A stretch of 64,000 nt of DNA from JACVRW01 sp963812415 (GCA_963812415.1 CAWEVH010000029.1:1-64000); one strand, 5' to 3'. Counted from the stretch's first letter, positions 1 to 8,350 are shown. Numbers and translations are program-made. The notes: a model not told the origin generated them from the sequence alone.

Positions 1-21
1 GTGCGGCTGTCGGAGTAGGCG

Positions 22-315
22 ATGTCGCTGGAGAACGTTGACGCGCTTCGCTGGCTGTACGACGAGTGGGCGAAGGGTGACCCCTGGGCCTTGCGCGATA
101 TCGCCGACCCCAACATCGAGTGGCAGTGGTCGCCAGGCCTGACGAGCCTCATCGGCTCGCCAGGTGTCTGCCATGGGCGACGGCTCGGGGGTAGAACCCT
201 GCTTCGGTCGGAATCCAGGCGTCTCGACCGGGACTTTTGCTCATCGTCCGACGCGGGCGTGCCCTCCCACGACATGAGACGCTCGCCTCCATGGGGAGGG
301 GACACGCTGCGGTAG
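22..315 (+). pseudogene. SnoaL/NTF2-like protein, N-terminal fragment
   Basis: The first 50 or so residues (NVDALRWLYDEWAKGD, then DPNIEWQWSPGL and a CHG) match the start of the SnoaL-like/NTF2 family, usually 120-140 residues long. After about position 178 the family pattern stops and the frame runs on as Arg/Gly-rich noise. No rest of the domain is visible in the other frames. The ATG follows a TAG at 16-18 that closes an upstream frame entering from outside the window, with GGAG just before the start. It is most simply a truncated gene; a related intact copy lies at 15537. Confidence 0.5.
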
Positions 316-377
316 CTGCGATCTGCGGGGGAGCCCCTCGTGGTTCCGCCAACGGACGAGCGGGTCTCGGGGTTGGG

Positions 378-673
378 CTACGCGACGGCAGAGGCGATCG
401 TGTACACGACCATCTGGCCGATCGCCAGCGCTGCGAGAGCGGTCGCGCCGATTGCCATCCGGGTGCCGGCGCGGCTGAGTGGCCGGCGACGTGCGCGTGC
501 GGCGAGGACGATGGCCGCGATTCCGAGCGGCAGGCCGATCCAGAGGCCCCCGGCGGCAGGGCCCAGGCGATCGTCGATCCGGGCACCGACAGGACGGCCA
601 GGAAGAGGGCCAGACCGGGACGCGGGCGCTCGGAGGCGATGTCGATGGCAGGCCGTCCTGCTGTGCTTTCCAT
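378..673 (-). pseudogene. Small membrane protein with one frameshift, behind promoter module P1
   Basis: The reading frame starts at ATG 673 with GGGAGA upstream. The N-terminal part (ASERPRPGLALFLAVLSVPG) is in one frame and the C-terminal part (GLWIGLPLGIAAIVLAARAR, later MAIGATALAALAIGQMVVYT) in another. The shift falls in the G/C run at about 548-555. Joined, they give about 98 residues with three hydrophobic segments and a stop at 378-380. I know no function for it. It is transcribed divergently from the histidine kinase and carries the same upstream module as the lectin and barrel-protein genes, so it is probably controlled by the adjacent two-component system. The indel could be a sequencing error or real decay. 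Confidence 0.6.
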
Positions 674-799
674 GGTTCTCCCTTCGAGGGTCGAGTCTGG
701 ACCTCTCGAAGCTAGGCTGCGCCGGAGTCGTGGCACATCGCGGCAGACCACCTGACCGGCGGGAGTGCCAGCACTTGTTCGGAAGTCCGTGCCAGCACG
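674..799 (-). promoter_or_regulatory. Promoter module P1 (putative response-regulator sites)
   Basis: Read on the minus strand, two exact GTGCTGGCA repeats (790-798 and 766-774, 24 bp apart) are followed one further period on by a degenerate copy. Then come GATGTG (734-739), a 19-nt spacer and TAGCTT (709-714), a plausible -35/-10 pair. A TTCGAG...CTCGAA inverted repeat (683-688 and 703-710) precedes the ribosome binding site. The order and much of the sequence match P2 and P3. Binding by the neighbouring LuxR-type regulator is inference. Confidence 0.6.
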
Positions 800-802
800 G
801 TT

Positions 803-2837
803 GTGACGCGCTCGGATTACCTGGATGATCTGCGGCATGCGAGCCCGGCGGATGGCGCGTGGGGTGCCGTCGCCCTGACGGTGACCGGTCTCGGATTCGC
901 GGCCGACGCTCAGTGCGCTCGCGCCCGGCTACGGCGATGGCGCGCTGACGCCGCGGGCTGGGTCGTGGCGATCATCGCGTCGAGCGCGGTCGGGCTTCTG
1001 CTGGCGACGCGCCGTGGCGACAATCCGATCGGTTGGCTCCTGCTCGCCAACGGGCTCGTGCTCGCCGCAAGCGCGGTCGCCGTGAACTATGCGGATTATG
1101 CAGTGCTTGCCGAGCCGGGCGCGTTGCCGGGCGGCGAATGGGCGGTGCTGTTCATCGAGCGGGGATGGCCGACGCTGTTCGTCTGCGTCACAGCGATCGC
1201 GTTCGTGTTCCCGGACGGACGGCTTCCTTCGCCGGCCTGGCGGCGGGTCGCGGTTGTGACGGTGGCGTCGTTCGCCGTCCTGATCGTGGTCTCGCTTGCT
1301 TGCCGCCGAGCGCTTCAGCGACGACTTCGCCCATGTCTCGAGCCCGCTGCCCGAGCTGTCCGAGTCGATCATCGGCGTCCCGTTCATGCTCAGCGCCCTC
1401 GGGGCGTTGGCCGGCCTGTTGGCCGGGGCTGTCGCCATCGGGATGAGGCTGCGTCGGGCATCGGGCGTCGAGCGCTACCAGCTCAAGTGGCTCGCCTACG
1501 CGGCGGCCTTGATTCCGGCGTCGGTGGTCGTCTGCCTGGCCGAGATCGCGATCACGGGCGACGATGGCCCGGCGACGACTGGGGCCATCGTCCTCACCAT
1601 GACGGCGATAACCGGCGCGATCGGGGTCGCGATCACGCGCTACCGCCTCTACGAGATCGACCGCCTGGTCAGCCGCACGCTCGCCTACGCGGTGTTGACC
1701 GCCGGCCTGGCGGCGACGTTCGCGGCGGTCTCCTTGTCCTTGGGGGTGGCGATCGGGTCGCGGATCGACGCTCCCGACCGCGGCGGCGACGCTGGCCGTG
1801 GCGCTGGCCTTCGGGCCGCTGCGATCGCGGGTCCAGCGGATGGTGGACAGGCGCTTCGACCGCGCTCGCTACGAGGGGCTGGGCAAGGTCGAGCGTTTCC
1901 TCGAAGCGCTCCGAGCCGGGCGCGCGGCCCCGGAGGGGATCGGCGACGTCCTGGCGGAGGCGCTCGGCGACCCACGCCTGGAGCTGTTGTTCTGGCTGCC
2001 CGGCGAGGAGCTCCACGTCGACGCGTCCGGCCGCGATCGTGGACGAGTCGCCGGTCGCCGGCCGCGCGCGCATGCCCGTTCGGCGAGCCAGACTTCCAAC
2101 TCGGGACCATCGTGCATGACGAGTCGCTCGGGGACCGCCCGGATCTGCTCCAGAGCGTGATCGAGGCCGCCGGGCTGGCGATCGAGATCGCCCGCCTGCG
2201 CGTCGAGGTGCGGCGCCGGCTGGCGGAGGTGGAGGAGTCGCGAGCGCGCATCGTGACCGCCGGGTACGAGGAGCGGCGTCGGCTCGAACGCGACATCCAC
2301 GACGGGGCCCAGCAGCGGCTGGTCTCGATCGGGCTAGCGCTTCGCCATATCCAGGTCCAGCTGCCAGCGCGAAGTCGCGAGGCGGACGAGCTGAACGCGA
2401 CGGTCGGCGAGGTCTCCGACACGATCGAGGAGCTGCGCGAGCTGGCCCGGGGGGTCCGGCCAGCCGGCCTCGACGACGGCCTCTCCACGGCGCTGCGCGA
2501 GCTCGCGTCGCGCTCGCCGCTGCCGACCAGGGTCGAAGCCACCGAGGAGCGCTTCGAGGACAGGCTCGAGACCGCCGCCTACTTCGTGGCGAGCGAGGCG
2601 CTGGCAAACGCGGCCAAGCACGCGCGCGCCTCCAAGGTCACAGTCAGCGCCGCGAGGTTGAACGGCACCCTGGTCCTCCGCGTCCGCGACGACGGCCTCG
2701 GCGGCGCCCTGCCATCGCAGGGCTCCGGGCTGGCCGGCATGAGCGACCGTGTGGCCGCCCTCGGCGGGACGCTGAGGGTCGACAGCCCGCCGGGCCGGGG
2801 AACCGTAGTCACCGCGGAGCTGCCGTGCGAGTCGTGA
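803..2837 (+). pseudogene. NarL-type sensor histidine kinase, frameshifted
   Basis: This is a membrane sensor kinase of the HisKA_3/HATPase class that would phosphorylate the overlapping response regulator. An N-terminal membrane domain (DNPIGWLLLANGL, several hydrophobic spans) leads to a GAF-like linker, then the H-box RDIHDGAQQRL and an ATPase N-box (SEALANAAKHAR), ending ELPCES. The coding path changes frame at about 1300, 1765, 2035 and 2085. The catalytic core after 2085 is in one clean frame. The GTG at 803 is the best start but the N-terminus is unclear. Four shifts in one gene mean either real decay or poor local consensus. The stop overlaps the regulator start by 13 nt, as is usual for such pairs. 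Confidence 0.75.
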
Positions 2838-3473
2838 TCGCCGAGGATCAGGCGCTGCTCAGGGAGGGCCTCGCCCGCCTCTTCGAGGATGCGGGCCACG
2901 ACGTGATGGCGGCCGTCGACGACGCCGATCGCCTCCGCGGCGCCATCGCCGAGCACGGCCCGGACCTCGCCGTGGTCGACGTTCGCATGCCGCCCTCGTT
3001 CACCGACGAGGGGATCCGCGCGGCCGGCTGGATCCGCGACGCCCACCCGGACGTCGGCGTGCTGATCCTCTCGCAGCACGTGGAGTCCGCCGGAACCGTC
3101 GGGCTGGTCTCGCAGGGCGGCTTTGGCTACCTGCTCAAGAACCGGGTGCTGAACGTGTCGGAGTTCCTCGAGGCGGCCGAGCGCGTCGCCGCGGGCGGCT
3201 CCGCCCTGGACCCAAAGGTCGTGGCATCGCTCGTGGGAGGCGAGACGGACGATCTCGGCAGCGCTGACCGAGCGCGAGCGCGAGGTGCTCTCGATGATGG
3301 CGGAGGGCCTGACCAACAACGCGATCGCGCGCCGGCTCGTGCTCACCGAGCGCACCGTCGAGGGCCATGTCCGCAACGTGTTGATGAAGCTCGACCTACC
3401 CGAGAGCCAGGACGCGCACCGGCGCGTGCTCGCGGTGATCGCCTACCTCCGCGCCGGCGAGCATCGCGGCTGA
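2825..3473 (+). pseudogene. NarL/FixJ-family response regulator with one frameshift
   Basis: The receiver domain begins MRVVIAEDQALLREGLARL, with acidic E7/D8, phosphoacceptor D52 (VVDVRMPP), S83 and K105 (YLLKNR). The LuxR-type helix-turn-helix (LTEREREVLSMMAEGL, then LTERTVEGHVRNVLMKL) follows in the next frame. A single shift near 3258 separates the two; restoring one base gives about 216 residues, the normal length. The gene overlaps the kinase and is its obvious partner. Its last 95 bp are duplicated at 5339. Promoter module P2 begins 18 nt after its stop and P1 lies just upstream of the kinase, so it sits between its likely target sites. Confidence 0.8.
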
Positions 3474-3597
3474 CCCGCGGTCGAAGACAAGTGCTGGCAC
3501 GCGGCCAAATCCAGCGCTGGCAACGATGTGCGGCGGGCGCGGCCGACCTAGGTTCGAGAGGTCCGATCAACTCTCGAAAAAGGAAGGCGATGGACAT
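3379..3597 (+). repeat. Long direct repeat, copy A (regulator 3' end plus promoter)
   Basis: This segment recurs at 5339-5555, offset by 1,960 bp, with only a handful of substitutions (for example at 3395) and a two-A length difference in the run before the ribosome binding site. It holds the last 31 codons of the response regulator, its stop, promoter module P2 and the first codons of the lectin gene (ATGGACATC is shared). High identity points to a recent duplication. Confidence 0.9.
3491..3589 (+). promoter_or_regulatory. Promoter module P2 (putative response-regulator sites)
   Basis: GCTGGCA repeats at 3493-3499 and 3516-3522 (23 bp apart) end 2 nt before GATGTG (3525-3530). An 18-nt spacer leads to TAGGTT (3549-3554). 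A perfect palindrome, TTCGAGAG (3553-3560) and CTCTCGAA (3571-3578), spans the expected transcription start, followed by AAGGAAGG and ATG 3590. Tandem sites just upstream of -35 suit an activator of the NarL class; the palindrome over +1 could be a second operator. Roles are inferred from layout. Confidence 0.6.
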
Positions 3598-4267
3598 CTT
3601 GAGTTCCACGCACGACATGCATGACGAACAGATGACCTCCCAGCAGCGCCCGGCGCGGTCGAGCAAGCGCGCGCGCGGCGTGCTGGTTGCCGCCGTGGCT
3701 TCGGCCGCGCTGATGATCCCATCGAGCCCAGCGGTCGCATCGCAGATTCCCGGGTTCTCCTACAACAGGCCCGTCGAGATCACGAACTCGTTCTCCGGTC
3801 TGAGGGCCGACGTCATGTGGGCGTCGACCGCTCCCGACACGGGGGTCTTCCTCTGGCCAAACAATCCGAGCCGCTCGCAGGAATTCGACGCGTTCGGCAG
3901 GGGTGGCGGGTACTTCCGCCTTCGCGCTCGCCACTCCGGGCTGTGCCTCGCGCTCGACGCGCGCGAAGGGACCTACCGAAACGGCACGCCCGTCATCCAG
4001 CGGGGGTGCAACCCGGACCGCCGATCCTCGCACTGGCGCGTTCGCACTGTCGGAGACAGGGTCCGCTGTGACGGCGATACCTGCACGACGACCAGCGGGG
4101 TCTACCCGACACTGCAGAACCGCTACACCGGCATGTGCCTCGACGCCAGGAATTCGCGCGGCGGCCGGCCGCTGACGCGCGCGCTCCTCCAGCAGTGGTC
4201 CTGCATCGGCACCCGCGACGACTGGAACGCCGGCAACCAGCTGTTCAGCGTCCGCAACGTGCGCTGA
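3590..4267 (+). CDS. Secreted ricin-type beta-trefoil lectin-like protein
   Basis: The 225-residue product starts at ATG 3590 after AAGGAAGG. About 25 polar residues precede a hydrophobic signal segment (GVLVAAVASAALMIPSSPAVA, cut around VASQ). The mature part has two RICIN-like repeats, seen in GLCLALDAREGTYRNGTPVI with a following C and W, and MCLDARNSRGGRPL with LLQQWSC. Paired cysteines fit disulfides outside the cell. The family binds sugars and often accompanies hydrolase domains; here there is no catalytic domain, so it may act as a stand-alone lectin. It sits directly behind P2 and is probably controlled by the two-component system. Confidence 0.75.
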   Translation: MDILSSTHDMHDEQMTSQQRPARSSKRARGVLVAAVASAALMIPSSPAVASQIPGFSYNRPVEITNSFSGLRADVMWASTAPDTGVFLWPNNPSRSQEFDAFGRGGGYFRLRARHSGLCLALDAREGTYRNGTPVIQRGCNPDRRSSHWRVRTVGDRVRCDGDTCTTTSGVYPTLQNRYTGMCLDARNSRGGRPLTRALLQQWSCIGTRDDWNAGNQLFSVRNVR

Positions 4268-4313
4268 CGGTGGCCTAAGAGGTGGCCGCCGTCGCGCGGG
4301 CACCGGCCGCTGG

Positions 4314-4347
4314 GACGAGGGCTCCGCTGAACGGCGGGGCCCTCGTC
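4314..4347 (+). terminator. Hairpin after the lectin gene
   Basis: GACGAGGGC (4314-4322) pairs with GCCCTCGTC (4339-4347): a 9-bp stem with a 16-nt loop, 47 nt after the lectin stop. There is no clear T run, which is common for terminators in GC-rich genomes. Confidence 0.45.
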
Positions 4348-4470
4348 AGGGTCAGGAGACGGGCGAGCAGCGTCGTAACCGTCGTGATGTCGAACAGAAC
4401 GTCCCTCCCGCCAGGGCAGGAAGCACAGCCACTACTCCGCCAAGTTGCCAGGATGCTGGGCGCGGACGCC

Positions 4471-4506
4471 TGATTTGGCCCCAGTGCGGAGGTCTGATTT
4501 GGCCCC
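4471..4506 (+). repeat. Short direct repeats at the likely left end of an IS21-type element
   Basis: TGATTTGGCCCC occurs at 4471-4482 and again at 4495-4506, 24 bp apart. IS21-family elements carry multiple short terminal repeats of this kind just upstream of istA. No matching right end is present because the element is truncated at 5339. Confidence 0.5.
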
Positions 4507-4563
4507 TCCTCCGTCCGATCGCGGTCCGACCTTCGGCGTTCTGTCGAGCGTTGGGGAAGGGCT

Positions 4564-5338
4564 GTGGAAGGGATGCGATCGGAAGTGGAGCTGTTCGAGC
4601 AGATCCGCATGGACCGTGATCGAGAGGAGCTCTCGATCCACGAGCTGGCTCGCCGCCACGGGGTGCATCGGCGGACGGTGCGCCGGGCGCTTGCCTCGCC
4701 TCTGCCGCCGCCGCGCAAGCGCCCCGAGGGGCGAGTGGCGCCGAAGCCGGGTGAGCGCCGGACGCTGATCGACTCCTGACTTGTGGCCGATCGCGAAGCG
4801 CCGCGCAAGCAGCGCCACACGGCCAGGCGGGTGTGGGAGCGGCTGCGCGACGAGCACGGCGTCGAGGTGTCCGAGCGGCAGGTGCGCCGCTAGGTGCGCG
4901 AGCGCCGGCGCGCGTCTGGCAAGCTCGTGGATGAGGTGTTCGTGCCGCTCTGCCACGAGCCGGGGGCGGAGGCGGAAGTCGACTGGGGCGAGGCCACGGT
5001 CGTGATCTGCGGCGCGCCGACGAAGGTGTTCCTGTTTGTGATGCGCGCCTGCTTCTCGGGCGGCTGCTTCGTGCAGGCGTACAACGCGAGCCCCGGCAGG
5101 CGTTCCTGGAGGCGCACGCCTACGCCTTCGAGTTCTTCGGCGGTGTCTTCTGGGTGGTCCGCTATGACAACCTGCGCGCGGCGGCCGCGAAGGTGCTCAA
5201 GGGCCGCCGCCGGGTGGAGTCCGACCGCTTCGTCGCGCTGTGCTCGCACTATCTCTACGAGTCGAGCTTCACCGGGACGGGCAAGCAGGGCGCGCACGAG
5301 AAGGGCGGCGTCGAGGGCGAGGTCGGGCGCTCTTGCCA
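4564..5338 (+). pseudogene. istA: IS21-family transposase (IstA) remnant
   Basis: An N-terminal helix-turn-helix (LSIHELARRHGVHRRTVRRA) is followed by a broken integrase core. VDWGEA gives the first Asp, FFGGVFWVVRYDNLRAA the second, and KGGVEGEVG the Glu. The frame is cut by TGA at 4777-4779, TAG at 4891-4893 and a shift near 5100, so it is inactive. The C-terminal part of IstA and the whole of IstB are missing; at 5339 the sequence changes abruptly to the duplicated regulator 3' end. The remnant therefore marks a rearrangement joint. Confidence 0.85.
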
Positions 5339-5555
5339 TGTTGATGAAGCTCGATCTACCCGAGAGCCAGGACGCGCACCGGCGCGTGCTCGCGGTGATC
5401 GCCTACCTCCGCGCCGGCGAGCATCGCGGCTGACCCGCGGTCGAAGACAAGTGCTGGCACGCGGCCAAATCCAGCGCTGGCAACGATGTGCGGCGGGCCC
5501 GGCCGGCCTAGGTTCGAGAGGTCCGATCAACTCTCGAAAGGAAGGCCATGGACAT
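5339..5555 (+). repeat. Long direct repeat, copy B
   Basis: This is the second copy of 3379-3597. It begins exactly where homology to IstA ends (TTGCCA then TGTTGATGAAGC). It carries an orphan regulator tail that is still open in frame, the regulator stop, promoter P3 and the first codons (ATGGACATC) of the barrel-protein gene. Confidence 0.9.
5451..5547 (+). promoter_or_regulatory. Promoter module P3 (duplicate of P2)
   Basis: It has the same elements as P2: GCTGGCA at 5453-5459 and 5476-5482, GATGTG 5485-5490, TAGGTT 5509-5514, and the palindrome 5513-5520 with 5531-5538, then AAAGGAAGG before ATG 5548. It drives a different secreted protein from P2. Confidence 0.6.
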
Positions 5556-6048
5556 CACCCTCACAAAGACTCTCGGCGTCGGTCTCGCCGCGCTGGCCCT
5601 GGCGGGGATCGTCGTAGTCCTGGCATCCGGCGCCTCAGCGCAGGACCCCACCACCCGCACGCTGACGTTCAAGGCGCTCGATAAGGGATCCACGTTCACC
5701 CACGTGCGCAACACGAAGCCCAAGTCGGAGCGGTCCAACTCCACCGGCGACGGGATCGTGTTCACCAACCCGCTGGCCGACGCCTCGGGCAACGTCGTCG
5801 GAACGCAGTACGCCGACTGCACAACGACCAAGGGAGCGCGCAACTTCCTGCGGTCGACCATGACCTGCACGGCGGTCCTGACCCTGCGAGACGGCACGCT
5901 GACGATGCAGGCCAACAGCAAGCCGGGGATCCCGACGACAACCGGGACGGTGACCGGCGGGACCGGCGCCTACGCCAACAGCCGCGGCGTCTTCGCCTCC
6001 AAGGACCCCAGCGCCGGCGGAGACACCACGATCACCCTCGCGGACTGA
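5548..6048 (+). CDS. Secreted allene-oxide-cyclase/dirigent-like barrel protein
   Basis: The 166-residue product has a signal segment (GVGLAALALAGIVVVLASGASAQ). A beta-rich domain follows, with GDGIVFTNPLAD, a YADCTT strand, MTCTAVLTLRDGTLTMQ and GTVTGGTGAYANSRGVF; this last glycine motif is typical of the AOC-like barrel family. Two cysteines could form one disulfide. Bacterial members are mostly uncharacterised secreted proteins; no enzyme activity can be claimed. It is placed directly after P3, so co-regulation with the lectin is likely. A strong hairpin follows the stop. Confidence 0.75.
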   Translation: MDITLTKTLGVGLAALALAGIVVVLASGASAQDPTTRTLTFKALDKGSTFTHVRNTKPKSERSNSTGDGIVFTNPLADASGNVVGTQYADCTTTKGARNFLRSTMTCTAVLTLRDGTLTMQANSKPGIPTTTGTVTGGTGAYANSRGVFASKDPSAGGDTTITLAD

Positions 6049-6058
6049 ATCGCGCGCA

Positions 6059-6088
6059 GCGCTGGCGCCCAACAGCGGGCGCCAGCGC
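6059..6088 (+). terminator. Strong hairpin after the barrel-protein gene
   Basis: GCGCTGGCGCCC (6059-6070) and GGGCGCCAGCGC (6077-6088) form a perfect 12-bp stem with a 6-nt loop, 10 nt after the stop codon, followed by GACCTTT. It is a convincing intrinsic terminator. Confidence 0.7.
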
Positions 6089-6368
6089 GACCTTTGGACG
6101 TCGATGTCCCACGGTTGAAGGCCCGACCTCACGCGCCGTGTCGCCAGCCGCGTCCCGGCTCGCCGCGCGAACCTCGGCGTCCCAGCGATCGATGATCTCG
6201 ATCACCACCTCTCCATCGACACCTCCGCCCAGCGACACCAGTGGCAGTCTCAGCGATCGCAAGCTGACTAGCGCAAAGGACGAACCGCGCCGGCACGGCG
6301 CAGGTGCCCGCAGAGTGTCGCTTCCCCATGAGTCGGGAGCGTCGGTGGCACCGCTCGCCCGGTGCCTT
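6089..6368. other. Intergenic, no gene recognised
   Basis: These 280 bp lie between the terminator and the convergent reductase gene. A minus-strand frame (LRLPLVSLGGGVDGEVVIEI) looks slightly protein-like around 6160-6260 but continues through the terminator hairpin and matches nothing I know. Confidence 0.4.
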
Positions 6369-7268
6369 TCACACCGTTAGGACGATCTTGCCTCGGGTGT
6401 GCCCGGACTCGCTGAGTGCGTGTGCTTGCTGGACCTCGGTGAGCGGGAGCACCTCGCTGATTTCCACGCGGACCTCGCCGCCCGCCACCAGCTCGCCGAT
6501 CCGAGCCAGCTGCTCCGAGCCCGGACTCATCACGAGCAGCTCCGCGCGCGCGCCGCGCGCCCGTGCCGCCTCTTCGGGGGGAGCGTTCGCGATCGTGACA
6601 AGGATGCCTCCGTCGCGCACCGCGGGGACCAGCGACTGCGTGGTGTCCCCGCCGACCGTGTCGAACGCGACGTCGACCCCGCCCACCGCCTGTCCGACGT
6701 CCTGCTCGGTGTAGTCGACATATTCGTCGGCGCCGAGACCGAGCACGAAGTCGCGATTGCGCGAGGACCCCGTGCCAATCACCCGCGCGCCTGCGAACTT
6801 CGCGAATTGGACCGCCAGGTGCCCGACGCCGCCCGCGGCCCCGGCGATCAGCGCGGTCTGTCCGCGCTCGAGCCCGCCGCGGTCAAACAGTGCCTGCCAC
6901 GCGGTCATCCCGGCCACCGGGATCGCGGCGGCCTGCTCGTGGCTGAGACCGGCCGGCTTGCTCGCGATTGTGTCGGCGGAAGCGATCGCGAACTCGGCGT
7001 ATCCGCCGCCCGCGACGTATCCGAACACGTCGTCGCGCTCGGCAACGCTGTCCGCACGCGAGAGCTCGACTGTGCCCGAGACGTCTCTGCCGAGCACCGC
7101 TGGCAGCCGCGTCTCGGACAATCCGCGCCGGGTCTTCCAGTCCGTCGGGTTGACCGATGCAGCGTGCACCCTGATCAACACCTGTCCGACGCCGGGCTCG
7201 GGCCGGTCGGCCTCCTCGTAGTGCAGAACGTCCGGGCTGCCGGTCTCGTGGATCAACACGGCTTGCAT
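6369..7268 (-). CDS. Zinc-independent MDR-family quinone/NADPH oxidoreductase
   Basis: The 299-residue cytosolic enzyme starts at ATG 7268 behind AAGGAG. It begins MQAVLIHETGSPDVLHYEEA, carries the N-terminal GroES-like fold (AASVNPTDWKTRRG) and a Rossmann motif (IAGAAGGVGHLAVQFAKFAG), and ends GKIVLTV. The cysteine and histidine ligands of zinc alcohol dehydrogenases are absent, so it should reduce quinones or enones with NADPH. The upstream TTACG/CGTAA palindrome suggests control by a TetR-type repressor, of which only a start-like stub is visible on the opposite strand. Confidence 0.85.
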   Translation of the reverse strand: MQAVLIHETGSPDVLHYEEADRPEPGVGQVLIRVHAASVNPTDWKTRRGLSETRLPAVLGRDVSGTVELSRADSVAERDDVFGYVAGGGYAEFAIASADTIASKPAGLSHEQAAAIPVAGMTAWQALFDRGGLERGQTALIAGAAGGVGHLAVQFAKFAGARVIGTGSSRNRDFVLGLGADEYVDYTEQDVGQAVGGVDVAFDTVGGDTTQSLVPAVRDGGILVTIANAPPEEAARARGARAELLVMSPGSEQLARIGELVAGGEVRVEISEVLPLTEVQQAHALSESGHTRGKIVLTV

Positions 7269-7313
7269 AGCGACTCCTTCGCGAAGAGGGACGGTCGGGC
7301 CCACGCAGTCTAA

Positions 7314-7328
7314 CTTACGCTTCGTAAG
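7314..7328. promoter_or_regulatory. 15-bp palindromic operator upstream of the MDR gene
   Basis: CTTACG-CTT-CGTAAG is a perfect inverted repeat 46 nt upstream of the reductase start. Palindromes of the TTACGAAGCGTAA kind are typical TetR operators. An ATG at 7330 on the plus strand opens a short frame (MARRPRPTGGSRR) that resembles a TetR N-terminus but is lost within about 15 codons, so the regulator may have been deleted. Confidence 0.5.
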
Positions 7329-7561
7329 CATGGCCCGGAGGCCGCGTCCGACTGGGGGGAGCCGCCGAGAGTGTCCCTTTCCATGGATGCGGGAGCGACC
7401 CTGGAGCCTCCCAGGACGGTCGCGTCTCGTCCGACTCAGGCGTGTGTGGCCGAGTGCGGGGCACGCTCGCGAGCGGGTGTGAGTGGTCGTCTCAGCCGGG
7501 TCTCATGTGGTCGTCGTAGCGTGGCTCGCGGATAGACCCCCTCGAGACCGCGGAGGCAGCA

Positions 7562-8350
7562 GTGAGACGCCTTGGCCCCACGCTTATGACCGTATCGTTG
7601 GCGGCGTTGTGCTCGTCGGCGATCGCGTACGCCGGCCTCTCCGGCGCTGGGGACCGCCCGGCGCTCGCGCCGGCAGGCTCGGCCGCCGCCATCCGGCTCA
7701 AGGACGCGAAGCTCAACATCGAGCACAACGCGACAGACAAGGACACCGGCTTCCAGGGGTTCATCGACAGCGAGGGTTGGCGTCGGCTCGAGGTGCGCGG
7801 GCCGGGCGGCCGGGTGCTGAGCTTCGCGGGCCGCGGCGCACTTGCTCGGCTGGGACTGACCGAGCTGTTCTTCGAGACCGTGGAGCCCGAGAACGCGGAC
7901 GTGCCGATCGAGCGGATGCTCGCGAAGCTGCCGGAGGGGAACTACACGATTGCGGGCCCGGCGCAGGAGAACGGCAAGCGCGCGGGCGCGACTTCGGGGA
8001 AGGCCTGGCTCACCCACGACATCCCGCAGGGCCCGCAGCTCGTCTCGCCCACGGACGGCGCGACCGTGCCCGTGCGTGGAGTCGTCGCCCGCTGGCGACC
8101 CGTGTCAAAGGCGATCACCGGCGAGTCGGTCAGGATCATCGCCTACCAGCTCATCATCGAGAAGGACGTCGAGCCGCACCGGCACATGATCGGAAAGCTT
8201 GGGCTGAGCATGTACCTGCCGCGCTCGGTGACGAGCATCGCCGTCCCGAACGGATTCCTGCAGCGCCGCACCGCGTACAACTGGGAGGTGCTCGCGATCG
8301 AGCGCAGCGGCAACCAGACCCTCTCGTCCGGCTCGTTCCGGACGCGCTAA
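7562..8350 (+). CDS. Secreted protein with a predicted beta-sandwich C-terminus, function unknown
   Basis: The 262-residue product begins at GTG 7562 with a signal peptide (LMTVSLAALCSSAIAYAGLSG). The N-terminal half (RLKDAKLNIEHNATDKDTGF, GFIDSEGWRRLEV) is followed by a domain reading PQLVSPTDGATVPV, RWRPVSKAIT, IIAYQLIIEK and YNWEVLAIERSGNQTLS, the strand pattern of a fibronectin III-like fold. No catalytic motif is evident. Neighbours give no pathway. It may be an exported binding or adhesion protein; I do not recognise the N-terminal half. Confidence 0.7.
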   Translation: MRRLGPTLMTVSLAALCSSAIAYAGLSGAGDRPALAPAGSAAAIRLKDAKLNIEHNATDKDTGFQGFIDSEGWRRLEVRGPGGRVLSFAGRGALARLGLTELFFETVEPENADVPIERMLAKLPEGNYTIAGPAQENGKRAGATSGKAWLTHDIPQGPQLVSPTDGATVPVRGVVARWRPVSKAITGESVRIIAYQLIIEKDVEPHRHMIGKLGLSMYLPRSVTSIAVPNGFLQRRTAYNWEVLAIERSGNQTLSSGSFRTR

